Shown: positions 1 to 9,512, counted from the first letter of the stretch. The stretch: 64,000 nt of DNA from Leptolyngbya sp. FACHB-321 (GCF_014695975.1 NZ_JACJPI010000042.1:124001-188000); one strand, 5' to 3'. Made by a program: numbers and translations. Notes: generated by a model from the sequence alone, not told the origin.

Positions 1-64
1 CTTTGATGCTAGCAAGTTGCTGACCAATTGCAGCACGTTTTGCGTCGTTGAGTGTGGAAACCAT
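1..64 (-). CDS. Partial hypothetical protein, N-terminal end only
   Basis: The reverse strand from position 64 reads ATG and opens a frame MVSTLNDAKRAAIGQQ... that runs off the left edge. A purine-rich GAAGAGAGAGAG stretch lies just upstream as a Shine-Dalgarno-like signal. Only about 21 residues are visible, so no family can be assigned. It is the next gene downstream of the 214-aa membrane protein on the same strand and could share its transcript. Confidence 0.5.
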   Translation of the reverse strand, partial: MVSTLNDAKRAAIGQQLASIK

Positions 65-317
65 TAGTTACTCTCTCTCTTCTGAAGGATTAGTGAAGGA
101 TTAGGAAATCGGACAAAATCAAATTCGTAACAGCTTTTACAGCGAAAGCCATTAATGAACTAGCAATATTTGTCTATGAAAGACTGCCTCTGCTTCGACA
201 AAGCTGCTAACTAATAGCCTGTATAAACAGCAAGAACAGTTAGCAGTGTTGTCGTAGAACAGCTAAAGCGTCAATGAGCAGAATCTAAACGGGACAGAAT
301 TTAAGCGGGTACTCTTA

Positions 318-962
318 CTACTGCACTGTTGTAGTTGTAGTAGTGCGGGGACTACGAGTACCGATCGATGCACCAATCAATGATGATGCCAGACCTAGCA
401 AAGAACCAATTGCAAAAGACCAACCGACCTTAGCGGCATTCCCAGCAATATCACGGGTCTGCTGAGCGGTTACATTTACATCGGGAGAGGCAGCCGGATT
501 AGGAAGACCAGCTCCAGACTGCTGCGCCTGGTTAATTACTTCACCAGCATTTGATGCCGCAATACCAAACGCACCTGCAACACCATTAGAAAGCAACCAT
601 GCGCTGATTGCTAAGGTCGTTGCCCAAAGAATGGCACCATTCAGTAAGCCAGTGCTGCGATTCATGGGTCCGCAAGCACGAGTCGTCGTCCAGCCGCCCA
701 GAAAGAGCGAAATGAGCAGACTGATAATTGCCCAAATACCAACAGCGGAACCTACACCACCTGCATCTGACCGAGGAGACCCTGAACCAGAAATGCTAGA
801 CAAGCCGATCGCAGCGCCTAACGCACTCAACACTAACTGAGTACTTAGAGCAACAACGAGACCAGCAATGATTGGACCCCACCGTACGCGATCGTGATAA
901 TCGGCGACAGGAAGGGTGGAGCGCTCTACCACGTTATTGATAGGTCTATCTGCGTATGCCAT
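318..962 (-). CDS. Conserved hypothetical multi-pass membrane protein
   Basis: The 214-aa protein has a short hydrophilic N-terminus followed by about four hydrophobic segments: WGPIIAGLVVALSTQLVLSA near residue 28, AVGIWAIISLLISLFLGGW near 75, a segment near 105-135, and AAKVGWSFAIGSLLGLASSL near 175. A polar, Asn/Gln-rich stretch lies between the last two, and the end is Thr-rich (TTTTTTVQ). Small Gly/Ala residues dominate the membrane segments. Similar proteins are common in cyanobacteria without a known function; no catalytic motif is visible. It lies alone, head to head with the long leader of the PRC-barrel gene. Confidence 0.75.
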   Translation of the reverse strand: MAYADRPINNVVERSTLPVADYHDRVRWGPIIAGLVVALSTQLVLSALGAAIGLSSISGSGSPRSDAGGVGSAVGIWAIISLLISLFLGGWTTTRACGPMNRSTGLLNGAILWATTLAISAWLLSNGVAGAFGIAASNAGEVINQAQQSGAGLPNPAASPDVNVTAQQTRDIAGNAAKVGWSFAIGSLLGLASSLIGASIGTRSPRTTTTTTVQ

Positions 963-1630
963 AGTTTATGCCTTTAACTCATTTACACTGGTTCCTGCAT
1001 CAAATGGGATTAATTGCAGCAGGGGAATGTAAATAGAGTAGGCAACAGTTGATCTGCCTACCCCTATCCACAGGCATAAACTACTAAGCAAGGCTGTAAA
1101 GTTTATTTAGCAGTCTATAGATGCAACAGGCGCAGCATTGAGTGACCGCTTTTGCCACTATGCATTTAGGACGACAAGCCGACAGCCAAGCGCTTGAGTG
1201 CTGCTTTTTTGAAGACCAATATATTACTTAATCTGTAGACTTACTACTTGTGGAGTATCTACCAATTCAGTGTAATGCTGCCTTAAATCATCTTTACAGC
1301 TTAGTGTTCCTCTCTTTATTAAGTACAGTTTAAGGAACTGAATCGTAGTTATATTTACAAGCTGCTGGTAGTTAAAGTTGCCTTGCTAATCTTTGCTCTC
1401 TGCTCTCTTGAATCTATATCTAGCTTCAATTGTGGGTGTCTCTTTGAAAACAAGATCATAAACAAATATAAAGAGCGTCTTATTAAGCAACTGCAAAATT
1501 TTGCTGCTTCACTCTTTGTTAAAAACAGGTAAAGGCATCGGATCTTCTTTTAGAGGGAGGTAAGGCAAGAAACAAATTTCTATAGTCGTACAAGAACGCT
1601 CGCACTCGTTAAGAGAAAAGAGGAAAAAAC
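963..1630. other. Intergenic region, 668 nt, upstream of the PRC-barrel gene
   Basis: AT-rich divergent spacer. No tRNA-like fold and no ORF worth calling were seen. The right end carries the ribosome-binding region of the next gene (AAGAGGAAAAAAC before ATG). It probably holds promoters for both flanking genes, but I could not place -10 boxes with confidence. Confidence 0.5.
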
Positions 1631-2548
1631 ATGGCTCTCTATAAAATCAAAGACTTCGATCCAGACTATCGCCAGCATTTCGACAACCAAGATTTTTTGA
1701 GTTTCGATCTTTACAGTGGCAATGAAAAAGTTGGCTCCGTTGACAACCTTTTGGTTGATGAACAAGGCAACTTCCGCTATTTAGTGGTCAACACAGGTAT
1801 TTGGGTTTTCGGCAAGAAAGTGTTGCTCCCAATCGGTCGCGCTCGGATCTCTTACCAAGAGAACCGGATTTATGCAGACAACCTCAGCCGAGAACAAGTA
1901 GAAGGCTTGCCTGAGTTCGACGAAAAAGCAACTGTTGATTATGACCATGAAGAGCGTGTACGTGGCTCTTACCGCTCAGGTGCTACACCAACTGCTGGTA
2001 GCACTGCGGCTCTTGATCAATCGGCTTCACTGGGCAACGCTCCCCTTAATCAATCGGCTCAAGCCACAGCTTACAGCCGTGATACCTATAGCTACGATCG
2101 CGATCCAGATCTCTATGATCTCAACGAAGCTAATCACCAAAACATCAAACTTTATCAAGAACGCTTGATTGCCAATAAAACCCGTCAAAAGACTGGCGAA
2201 GTTGCAGTTAACAAACGGGTGGAAACTGAAACCGCACGTGTATCAGTACCCGTTGAGCACGAGCGTGTTGTCATTGAGCGGACAGCAGGAAGCAACGTTG
2301 GTACGCCCGTTGATGCGGCTGCCGCTAATTTTCATGAAGGCGAAGTTGCTCGTATGGAAGTCTACGAAGAAGTTCCTGACATCCATAAAGAAACCATCGT
2401 TCGTGAGAACGTAAGCATCCGTAAAGAAGTCGATCACGACACCGTTGAGGCTGAAGAGCAGCTTCGTCGTGAGGAACTGGATATCGATACTCAAGGTCGT
2501 CCAGTTGTTGACCAAACTCCTAACAAGCAGACTAAAAAGGGACTCTAA
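1631..2548 (+). CDS. PRC-barrel and DUF2382 protein (AvaK/YsnF-like)
   Basis: The 305-aa protein begins with a PRC-barrel-like domain (about residues 20-90: GSVDNLLVDEQGNFRYLVV, then VLLPIGRARIS). A polar Ser/Ala/Gln linker follows. The C-terminal half is DUF2382, marked by IKLYQERLIANKTRQKTGEV, RVETETARVSVPVEHERVVIER and VRENVSIRKEV. AvaK, a protein enriched in akinetes of Anabaena, has this general architecture, and such proteins are linked to stress and desiccation; the biochemical role is unknown. The start has a good AAGAGG site. A hairpin terminator follows, and a second DUF2382 gene lies immediately downstream. Confidence 0.85.
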   Translation: MALYKIKDFDPDYRQHFDNQDFLSFDLYSGNEKVGSVDNLLVDEQGNFRYLVVNTGIWVFGKKVLLPIGRARISYQENRIYADNLSREQVEGLPEFDEKATVDYDHEERVRGSYRSGATPTAGSTAALDQSASLGNAPLNQSAQATAYSRDTYSYDRDPDLYDLNEANHQNIKLYQERLIANKTRQKTGEVAVNKRVETETARVSVPVEHERVVIERTAGSNVGTPVDAAAANFHEGEVARMEVYEEVPDIHKETIVRENVSIRKEVDHDTVEAEEQLRREELDIDTQGRPVVDQTPNKQTKKGL

Positions 2549-2605
2549 ACTGGCGAGCTACAGAAACGTCAGTCTAGTTCTAGTGGCTAATTAGACAGGA
2601 ATTAC

Positions 2606-2643
2606 AAGTGCAGGTAAAGGCAATATAGCTTTGCCTGCACTTT
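2606..2643 (+). terminator. Intrinsic terminator after the PRC-barrel gene
   Basis: AAGTGCAGGTAAAG pairs with CTTTGCCTGCACTT (14 pairs including one G-U) around a 10-nt loop, followed by TTCGTTC. It lies 57 nt past the stop codon. The hairpin covers the TTG codon at 2631 used by the ORF track, which argues for the ATG at 2691 as the start of the next gene. Confidence 0.75.
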
Positions 2644-2690
2644 CGTTCAAACCTAAATTTTTACAACTACAGAGAAGTTTTGGAAGCGTT

Positions 2691-3434
2691 ATGGCACCTA
2701 AAAAACCTAAAAATAATTCCAACCAACCTACGTTTTTAGATTCTATGCCCCTAGAGGCATCGGCACCCTTAGAAGCATCGGCACCATTAGAGTTTAGAGA
2801 AGAGGTAAAGTCGGTAACAGCACCGACTAATAATCAGGTCGATGAAGCTTTGGCAAACCTTTCTCAGACTCAAACACCCGTCGTAGATCGCGATCGCTCC
2901 TATCCGCCAGTACCGTCAGTAGAGCCGGCGCGTGTCGATACTTACAATCATCAGGCAGTTAACGTTCAAAGGCAATCGCAACCGCTTGCGGCACCAACGA
3001 TAGCAGAGGAATTGGTGGTTCAGGTTTTGGAAGAGCGGTTAGTGGTTGATCGCCAGCGTCGTAAAATTGGTGAAGTTATTGTTCGTAAAGAAATTGAAAC
3101 GTACATGGTTGAAGTGCCAGTACGGCGAGAGAAGTTAATTATTGAACAAGTTGGCTTAGAAACAAGACAGCTCGCTGTGCTCGACTTAAAGGAGTCTGAT
3201 CTTGATGGTGTTTCGTTGGCAAATCATTCCACTGCATCGCTGCCAACAACCGTCAGTGGCACCTTTAGTTCAATCAAAGCAGCAAGCCAATTTTTAGGAA
3301 CGATCGCATCTGCCCAGTCGGATGTAGATTGCCAAACGGTACAAATTAAACTCGTGGTCGAGGGTGCAGAACAGGCGCAGCTTTATCAGCAATGGTTCGA
3401 TCGCTACTCTAGCAATAGTGCTTCCGTCGATTAA
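2691..3434 (+). CDS. DUF2382 domain protein
   Basis: From ATG 2691 the protein is 247 aa. The first 110 residues are polar and low-complexity, with an imperfect repeat (LEASAPLEASAPLEF). The middle holds a DUF2382 half-module, VVQVLEERLVVDRQRRKIGEV and VRKEIETYMVEVPVRREKLI, matching the second half of the preceding protein. The last 60 residues look like a small separate domain (CQTVQIKLVVEGAEQAQLY). The ORF-track start at 2631 is a TTG inside the terminator hairpin, so I prefer the ATG. It probably arose by duplication of the DUF2382 part of its neighbour and may act in the same stress response. Confidence 0.75.
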   Translation: MAPKKPKNNSNQPTFLDSMPLEASAPLEASAPLEFREEVKSVTAPTNNQVDEALANLSQTQTPVVDRDRSYPPVPSVEPARVDTYNHQAVNVQRQSQPLAAPTIAEELVVQVLEERLVVDRQRRKIGEVIVRKEIETYMVEVPVRREKLIIEQVGLETRQLAVLDLKESDLDGVSLANHSTASLPTTVSGTFSSIKAASQFLGTIASAQSDVDCQTVQIKLVVEGAEQAQLYQQWFDRYSSNSASVD

Positions 3435-3565
3435 CGTCAGTTGATTGAAGCAAGCGCTCTATAACGAGCCAATTAGATGGGATTGCATGACAGCTACGAT
3501 CGCCGCCCTACTTGGTCACCCTTACACAAAATCAAATCCAGGCTAGAAGCATTCCAACGACATCA

Positions 3566-5137
3566 CTAGCTAAACCGTTTCAAGAGTTTAAGCAAGAACT
3601 GAGTGCGGGGATTTAGAAGCGCGCGTTGAAGATATTTGTCTGCCGCTTTTTTGATTGCTTCTGCTTGCGTAGGATAAGGATGAATCACCTTAGAGATGGC
3701 ATTAAAACCCTGTTTGGTCACGATCGCTAATGTAATCTCGCTAATCATCTCTCCTGCATGACGGGCTACGATCGTGGCACCTAAGATTTTGTCTGAGCCT
3801 CGCTTGTGTAAGACTTTAACAAACCCCTCCGGCTCACCATCTGCCAGGGCGCGATCGACATCGGAGAATGGAATCATGATGGTATCGGTTGCCCAGCCTC
3901 GCGCTTGCGCCTCTGACTCATATAGTCCAACATGAGCAATCTCTGGATCGGTATACGTTACCCAGGGCATTACCAGACTGCTTAGTTTGCTGCGTCCCAG
4001 ACCAAAGGGACAAAACAGCGCATTTCTGATCACAATGCGGGCAGCGGCATCGGCAGCATGAGTAAATTTCCAGCTCATGCAAATGTCTCCAGCAGCATAA
4101 ATGCGGGGATTAGTGGTTTGCAAATAGTCATTCACTACCACACCTTGATGAGCGTCATATTTAACGCCTACCGTTTCTAGATTCAACCCATCAACATTGG
4201 GTGTCCGTCCAGTTCCTACCAAAATCTCATCCACCACTACGGTTTTTACAATACCGTTTTGGCGATAGTGAATGACTTTCCCCGACTCTGTTTTTTCTAC
4301 TTTTTCCAGGCTGCAATCCAGAAGCAAGTGAAGTTTCTCTTGCAAGAATTGTTGCTGCACGATCGCGGCAGCATCGGCATCTTCACGATCGAGCAACTGT
4401 CCATTTTTATGCAGAATGGTCACGTCACTACCCAAGCGATGGAATGTCTGAGCCATTTCGCAACCGATCGGTCCACCACCAATTACTGCTAACCGTTTTG
4501 GGCATTCAGTAAGGGAAAAAATCGTTTCGTTGGTCATGTAGCCTGCTTCTGCCAGTCCGGGAATCTCAGGACGAGTGGCACGGGCACCTGTAGCAATTAC
4601 CGCTTTCTTGAAGCGCAACTGGCTATCGTTAACGGCGATCGTGTTTCCATCGACAAACGCTGCTCTGCCCAAAAACACATCAATGCCCAACTTGCTAAAC
4701 CGATCGACTGAATCGTGATCACCAATTCCAGCCCGAATCTGTCGCATTCGCTGCATCACAGCCGCAAAATCAATGTCGATGTGCTCTGGTGAGTGAATGC
4801 CAAACGAGGCAGCATTTTGCATTTCACCAACAACCCGCGACGAGCGAATCACGCACTTAGACGGCACACAGCCGATGTTGAGGCAATCGCCTCCCAGCAG
4901 ACTTTTTTCAATCAGGGCAATCTTCAAACCGACCTTTAGCCCAGCCGCACCAGCCGCAACGACTAGCCCAGCCGTACCAGCCCCCAGCACTACTAGATCG
5001 TAGACAGCCGCCGGTTTAGGATTGACCCAATCGGGTGGATGAACATGAGCCATGAGCACCTGATTGTACTCATTCAACGGCTGAAGCGCTGGTTCCTGTC
5101 TGATTGAAGGTGTCATAAATTCACTCTTTGAGCGCAA
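3566..5137 (-). CDS. Mercuric reductase-like FAD-dependent disulfide oxidoreductase
   Basis: The 523-aa flavoprotein has an FAD-binding GAGTAG fold (VVLGAGTAGLVVAAGAAG) and the redox-active pair in GGDCLNIGCVPSK. It also has an NAD(P)-binding GGGPIGCEMA near the middle, the second FAD motif YAAGDI, and the dimerisation domain ending HPYPTQAEAIKKAADKY. It lacks the N-terminal heavy-metal domain and the C-terminal vicinal cysteines of true MerA, so mercury reduction is not supported. Cyanobacterial relatives often sit beside TVP38/TMEM64 genes; here a TVP38 gene is 6.5 kb away next to arsM. The N-terminal 45 residues are an extension of unclear meaning. Confidence 0.88.
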   Translation of the reverse strand: MRSKSEFMTPSIRQEPALQPLNEYNQVLMAHVHPPDWVNPKPAAVYDLVVLGAGTAGLVVAAGAAGLKVGLKIALIEKSLLGGDCLNIGCVPSKCVIRSSRVVGEMQNAASFGIHSPEHIDIDFAAVMQRMRQIRAGIGDHDSVDRFSKLGIDVFLGRAAFVDGNTIAVNDSQLRFKKAVIATGARATRPEIPGLAEAGYMTNETIFSLTECPKRLAVIGGGPIGCEMAQTFHRLGSDVTILHKNGQLLDREDADAAAIVQQQFLQEKLHLLLDCSLEKVEKTESGKVIHYRQNGIVKTVVVDEILVGTGRTPNVDGLNLETVGVKYDAHQGVVVNDYLQTTNPRIYAAGDICMSWKFTHAADAAARIVIRNALFCPFGLGRSKLSSLVMPWVTYTDPEIAHVGLYESEAQARGWATDTIMIPFSDVDRALADGEPEGFVKVLHKRGSDKILGATIVARHAGEMISEITLAIVTKQGFNAISKVIHPYPTQAEAIKKAADKYLQRALLNPRTQFLLKLLKRFS

Positions 5138-5373
5138 GACGCTGTTTGACGATCAGGTTCAATAACTGATGTAGCGCGGGTCATGTTGAGTCGTCACGCC
5201 ACAGTAACAAGGATAACGAGCTTAACCAACGATCACTCTGTTGTACGCCGTTTTATCAAGCCACTCGTTCTCTGTAGCATTAGCAGTTTTATGGTTTAAG
5301 ACGGAACGAGCACCCACAGGATGAGGATTGCGCTATAAAGTGAACCGTCGTACTGGCGCATCCAGCACCCACA

Positions 5374-5871
5374 TTAACCATTGTTCAATGATCGGCTCCA
5401 CTCTTTTCGTTTCACGATGTTGTCTAAGAAAGCATCCATGTAACCAATGACAAAAGCTTCTAGAGTCGGATGAGTCTGTACAATTCTGCCTTTAGTACCA
5501 TCGTAAAAGTAAACCGGTGGATTGTCTCCCTCAGAGGCGCGGATAAAGCCAAACCCCTGCCCCTGGTTATACCAGGCAAAGACAATCGCATCATCAGGCA
5601 GCAACTCTGTACAGCCATCCTCCACCATCATTTCGAGCGCATCTTCTCGATTGCGGCGTAAATAGACACTGCGCAGAACGTAAGAGTCCATAAAGCCCCC
5701 GGCACTTTCTCCTAGCCAGAGGAGAAACTCTTTGTAAGCCTTGGGCAAAGGGAGCTAGATTTCTGCTTCATACGCCTTAATCTGGGCGTCACTGGAAGGT
5801 TTTAACTCACATGACTGTTGGGTTTGTTGGCAAAAGTCTGGAAACCGTTCGATGGCTTTGTTCAAGTACAT
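5374..5871 (-). pseudogene. SUKH (SMI1/KNR4) family gene interrupted by an in-frame TAG
   Basis: Starting at the ATG at 5871, the frame reads MYLNKAIERF...AQIKAYEAEI, meets TAG at codon 39 (5755-5757), and continues in the same frame as LPLPKAYKEFLLWLGESAGGF to TTA/TAA at 5374. Both parts match the SMI1/KNR4 pattern, where the AYE-x(6-8)-LPKAYKEFLLW region is continuous. The ORF track splits it into a 66-aa and a 124-aa piece, the latter starting at a TTG. SUKH proteins often serve as immunity or housekeeping interaction domains. A single-base change such as AAG or CAG to TAG would explain the break. Internal restart at TTG is possible but has no visible ribosome site. Confidence 0.75.
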
Positions 5872-6273
5872 AAGGCAACCTTTGTAAAAGAGCGATGTTT
5901 TATAAGGTCTAAGGCTTTGTGAGAAAGTCTTTTTGAGGCTTGGCTTGGGACACACTGATCACTGCGTCTCGAAAGGTGTCCCGATCGCACCAATCCGGTT
6001 AGCAGTTTTACCGTGCAAGACAGCCTCTTCGATCGGCTGCACAGGAGTGATTTCCCTACTGCTTGATGCCATCCCAGATACCGTTTGATGCTAACCTAGA
6101 GAAGTTGTCTAAAATCGCACATCCAGGATTTCGGGTGTTTTTTAGCCATCAGCTACTAGCTATCAGCTACCAGCCTAAGAGTTTCTCTTAAAGCTGACTG
6201 CTGACCGCTGAACGCTGACTGCTCAAAGATGCTCCTGGATGGAGGATTAACCCGAATCAGGAGTTCAAATTAA
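5872..6273. repeat. Intergenic region upstream of rpsB with GCTGA-type short repeats
   Basis: About 400 nt without a gene. Positions 6147-6225 carry loosely repeated units (CAGCTACTAGCTATCAGCTACC and CTGACTGCTGACCGCTGA), a type of short degenerate repeat common in cyanobacterial spacers. The end has GGAGGATTAACC and a closer CAGGAG ahead of the rpsB ATG, which is likely its ribosome-binding site. Confidence 0.5.
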
Positions 6274-7068
6274 ATGCCAGTTGTTTCGTTGGCTCAATTG
6301 TTAGAGTCTGGGGTTCACTTTGGGCACCAAACCCGTCGCTGGAACCCCAAAATGGATCCATATATCTACACCTCGCGGAATGGTGTACATATCATTGACC
6401 TGGTGCAAACCGCCCGGTTAATGGATGAAGCCTATAACTACGTCCGTACTGCGTCTGAGCAGGGCAAGAAGTTTCTCTTCATTGGCACCAAGCGTCAAGC
6501 AGCAGGGATCATTGCACAGGAAGCGGCTCGCTGCGGCGGCTACTACGTCAATCAACGCTGGTTGGGCGGGATGCTGACCAACTGGGTGACGATTAAAACG
6601 CGGGTCGATCGCTTGAAAGAGCTAGAGCGCCGTGAAGAAACCGGTGGACTCGATCTGCTGCCCAAGAAAGAAGCTTCTGTACTCCGACGCGAGTTGGAAA
6701 AGCTACAAAAGTATCTGGGCGGCATCAAAGCCATGCGCAAAGTGCCTGATATCATCATCATGGTGGATCAAAAGCGCGAGTACAACGCGGTGCAGGAGTG
6801 CCAGAAGCTTTCACTGCCGATCGTGGCATTGCTCGATACCAACTGCGATCCCGATTTGGTCGATGTGCCGATTCCAGCAAACGATGATGCCATTCGTTCC
6901 ATTAAGCTCATCGTAGGCAGATTGGCAGATGCGATCTACGAAGGTCGTCACGGTCAGCTTGAGTCCGAAGACGAATACGAAGACTACGAAGGCGGCGAGG
7001 AAGAGTTCGATTACGAAGATAACGACACCTCGTTTATTCCCGAAGCTGGCGAAGAAACCGCAGTGTAG
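6274..7068 (+). CDS. rpsB: 30S ribosomal protein S2
   Basis: The 264-aa protein is a full-length S2. The start [20 protein letters not shown] and the signatures [33 protein letters not shown] and [13 protein letters not shown] are all present. The C-terminal 35 residues are an acidic Glu/Asp/Tyr tail ([13 protein letters not shown]), typical of cyanobacterial S2. S2 completes the small subunit and helps recruit S1. A CAGGAG site precedes the ATG. tsf follows after 96 nt, the usual bacterial rpsB-tsf order, with a strong hairpin between the two genes. Confidence 0.98.
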   Translation: MPVVSLAQLLESGVHFGHQTRRWNPKMDPYIYTSRNGVHIIDLVQTARLMDEAYNYVRTASEQGKKFLFIGTKRQAAGIIAQEAARCGGYYVNQRWLGGMLTNWVTIKTRVDRLKELERREETGGLDLLPKKEASVLRRELEKLQKYLGGIKAMRKVPDIIIMVDQKREYNAVQECQKLSLPIVALLDTNCDPDLVDVPIPANDDAIRSIKLIVGRLADAIYEGRHGQLESEDEYEDYEGGEEEFDYEDNDTSFIPEAGEETAV

Positions 7069-7075
7069 AGAGTGG

Positions 7076-7123
7076 TTAGTTGCTAGTTGTTGGTTTTTAG
7101 AGACTCTGACAACTAGCAACTAA
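7076..7123 (+). promoter_or_regulatory. Long hairpin in the rpsB-tsf spacer
   Basis: TTAGTTGCTAGTTGT (7076-7090) is the exact reverse complement of ACAACTAGCAACTAA (7109-7123), giving a 15-bp perfect stem with an 18-nt loop that contains TTTTTAG. AAAACT-type tandem units follow up to about 7148. No run of T follows the stem, so it is more likely an attenuator, a processing site or an mRNA stabiliser than a simple terminator. Confidence 0.6.
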
Positions 7124-7164
7124 AAACTAAAACTAAAACTAAAAACTATTCAGAGTAAAAGGCA

Positions 7165-7857
7165 ATGGCGGAAATCACAGCAAAATTAGTCGGTGAACTG
7201 CGCCAAAAAACGGGCGCAGGCATGATGGACTGCAAAAAAGCGCTCAAAGAAACTAATGGTGACCTGGAGCAAGCGGCTGATTGGCTTCGCAAAAAAGGGA
7301 TTTCTTCGGCTGAGAAGAAAGCAAGCAAAGTAGCGGCTGAAGGCATCATTGATAGCTACATTCACACGGGTAGCCGTGTTGGTGTGTTGGTTGAAGTGAA
7401 CTGCCAAACAGACTTCGTAGCGCGCAACGAAGCGTTCAAAAAGTTGGTGCAAGACATTGCCAAACAGATTGTGGCATCGCAGCAAGTTGAGTACGTGAAA
7501 ATTGCTGACATCCCCGCCGAAATTGTGGAGCGGGAGAAGGCGATCGAGATGGGTCGTGATGACCTTGGCAACAAGCCAGAAGCAATCAAAGAGAAAATTG
7601 TGCAGGGACGGATTGAAAAGCGCTTGAAAGAGCTTTGCTTGCTCGATCAGCCCTACATCCGCGATCAAAACATCACGGTTGATGAGCTAGTGAAGCAAAA
7701 CGTAGCTCAACTGGGTGAAAACATTCAGGTGCGTCGCTTTGTGCGCTTTGTTTTGGGCGAAGGCATCGAGAAAGAGGAAACAGACTTTGCGGCTGAAGTG
7801 GCTGCTCAACTAGGTACCGCTGCCCCTACTGTCGATCGCTCTAGTCGATTGGTTTAA
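7165..7857 (+). CDS. tsf: Translation elongation factor Ts
   Basis: The 230-aa protein carries both EF-Ts signatures: [16 protein letters not shown] near residue 12 and the second signature, [19 protein letters not shown]-like, near 70-90 (read here as [15 protein letters not shown]). The N-terminal UBA-like domain is followed by a single core domain. The short length is typical of cyanobacterial and chloroplast EF-Ts, compared with about 283 aa in E. coli. It exchanges GDP for GTP on EF-Tu. It lies directly after rpsB and ends at a strong intrinsic hairpin. Confidence 0.98.
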   Translation: MAEITAKLVGELRQKTGAGMMDCKKALKETNGDLEQAADWLRKKGISSAEKKASKVAAEGIIDSYIHTGSRVGVLVEVNCQTDFVARNEAFKKLVQDIAKQIVASQQVEYVKIADIPAEIVEREKAIEMGRDDLGNKPEAIKEKIVQGRIEKRLKELCLLDQPYIRDQNITVDELVKQNVAQLGENIQVRRFVRFVLGEGIEKEETDFAAEVAAQLGTAAPTVDRSSRLV

Positions 7858-7864
7858 AAGCAGC

Positions 7865-7896
7865 AAGAAAGGCAGTCCTCCGGGGCTGCCTTTCTT
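7865..7896 (+). terminator. Hairpin terminator after tsf
   Basis: AAGAAAGGCAG and CTGCCTTTCTT form a perfect 11-bp stem with a 10-nt loop, starting 8 nt after the tsf stop codon. The 3' arm supplies the T-rich end. It closes the rpsB-tsf unit. Confidence 0.8.
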
Positions 7897-7991
7897 GTAA
7901 GCATGGTTGCGACCGTGCCTGATTCAGGTAGATTTAAGGAAAGGCATTTCATGTTTGAAAATGCCAAAATGCGTCTTGGAAAGGGTTGTGA

Positions 7992-9512
7992 ATGATTACT
8001 GCGATCACTGTACTGGTAGCGCTGGGTTTCCTGGGCTTGGGCTTTTATCGCGCTCGACCGCTTGGCAAATTGGGGCTAGTTGCCTGGCTTCAGTCAGTTG
8101 TGCTGATTTCGCCGTGGCTGCTGTTTTTTAGCCTGTCCGTAGTGGGGATTTACCTCAACTTTGTGAGTGTGTTGTTTCTCTTCCTGCTTTCGACCGGGCT
8201 ATATATCTATTTAGGGAAGCAACTTCGATCGCTTGCCCAAACGGAAGCGCTTACTCAGCGTGCCACAGCGATCGTCGATGAACAGAACGGCAGTCATGTG
8301 GATGCCACTGGTGAGGACTCCAGTGCCTTGCAGCCCGCTAACCCTGTAACAGCAGCAGCGATCGAAGATGAGATGGTTCCCATCCCAGCCGACGATCTAA
8401 AAGTCATTCAGAGCATTTTTGGTATTGACACGTTCTTTGTCACTGAAACCATTCCTTACCAGGAAGGCGTGATCCTGCGAGGAAATTTGCGGGGCGAGGC
8501 AGAGGCAACACTCGCTCGTCTCTCGGAACAGTTGCAAGCAAAGGTCGGTGTCAGCGAAACAGATCCAGCACAGCCACGCTATCGTCTCTTTTTAGTAGAA
8601 GGGCAAGACGGCAAGCCTGTCGTCATTGTGCTGCCTAGTAGCCGCGATCCGCAGCCATCAACACTCTTTCAAAAGGGAATGGCAGTCATGCTGCTGTTGG
8701 CAACGATCGCTGCCACCCTGGAAACCGGAGGCTTAATGCTTGGCTTCGATTTCTTTACGGCTCCCTACCGTTTTGCAGAGGTCTTACCGCTGGCAGCAGG
8801 TCTTCTTAGCGTGCTTGCAGTTCATGAGGTCGGGCATTGGGTGATGGCAAAGCGTTATCAAGTCCGTCTTAGCCTGCCCTTCTTTATTCCTACCTGGCAA
8901 ATCGGATCGTTTGGTGCCATTACCCGGTTTGAGTCGGTTTTGCCCAACCGCAGCACACTGTTTGATATTGCGATCGCGGGTCCCGCAGCAGGCGGCATTC
9001 TCTCGCTGGTGATGCTGGTGTCTGGGCTGCTACTCTCGCACAAAGGCAGCTTGTTCCAGGTGCCAACGGAGTTTTTTCAAGGCTCCATTTTAGTGGGCAC
9101 ATTGACGCGCGTCGTGCTGCAAGAGTCGCTCCAGGAGTCGCTTGTCGATGTGCATCCACTCGTCATTCTGGGCTGGCTGGGGCTTGTCATTACAGCACTC
9201 AATCTATTACCAGCGGGGCAGCTAGACGGCGGGCGCATCGTGCAAGCAATTTATGGTCGTAAGATTGCTGGGCGCACCACCATCGGCACCATTGTCATAC
9301 TAGGACTTGCGTCAATCGTGAATCCACTGGCGTTGTATTGGGCAGTCGTGGTGCTGTTTCTGCAACGCGAACTCGAACGCCCCAGTCAAAACGAACTGAC
9401 TGAACCGAACGACACTAGAGCCGCGCTTGGCTTATTGGCTCTGTTCTTAACGATCGTGACACTATTACCACTAACTCCTAGCCTTGCTGGGCGGTTAGGT
9501 ATTGGTAGTTAG
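7992..9512 (+). CDS. Site-2 protease family (M50) membrane metalloprotease
   Basis: The 506-aa protein has two N-terminal membrane segments, a soluble domain (about residues 130-225) and a polytopic C-terminal half. The zinc motif HEVGH is at about 278-282, and the second metal motif NLLPAGQLDGGR is near 418. The extra soluble domain and 500-residue length resemble the EGY1-like group of plants and cyanobacteria rather than compact RseP proteins. It likely cuts membrane-bound substrates within the bilayer; the substrate is unknown. It overlaps the following exporter gene by one base if the GTG start of that gene is used, suggesting co-transcription. Confidence 0.92.
   Translation: MITAITVLVALGFLGLGFYRARPLGKLGLVAWLQSVVLISPWLLFFSLSVVGIYLNFVSVLFLFLLSTGLYIYLGKQLRSLAQTEALTQRATAIVDEQNGSHVDATGEDSSALQPANPVTAAAIEDEMVPIPADDLKVIQSIFGIDTFFVTETIPYQEGVILRGNLRGEAEATLARLSEQLQAKVGVSETDPAQPRYRLFLVEGQDGKPVVIVLPSSRDPQPSTLFQKGMAVMLLLATIAATLETGGLMLGFDFFTAPYRFAEVLPLAAGLLSVLAVHEVGHWVMAKRYQVRLSLPFFIPTWQIGSFGAITRFESVLPNRSTLFDIAIAGPAAGGILSLVMLVSGLLLSHKGSLFQVPTEFFQGSILVGTLTRVVLQESLQESLVDVHPLVILGWLGLVITALNLLPAGQLDGGRIVQAIYGRKIAGRTTIGTIVILGLASIVNPLALYWAVVVLFLQRELERPSQNELTEPNDTRAALGLLALFLTIVTLLPLTPSLAGRLGIGS

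Noticed and set aside
3566-5137. True mercuric reductase MerA
   Set aside because: No N-terminal metal-binding domain, no C-terminal vicinal cysteines and no mer genes nearby.
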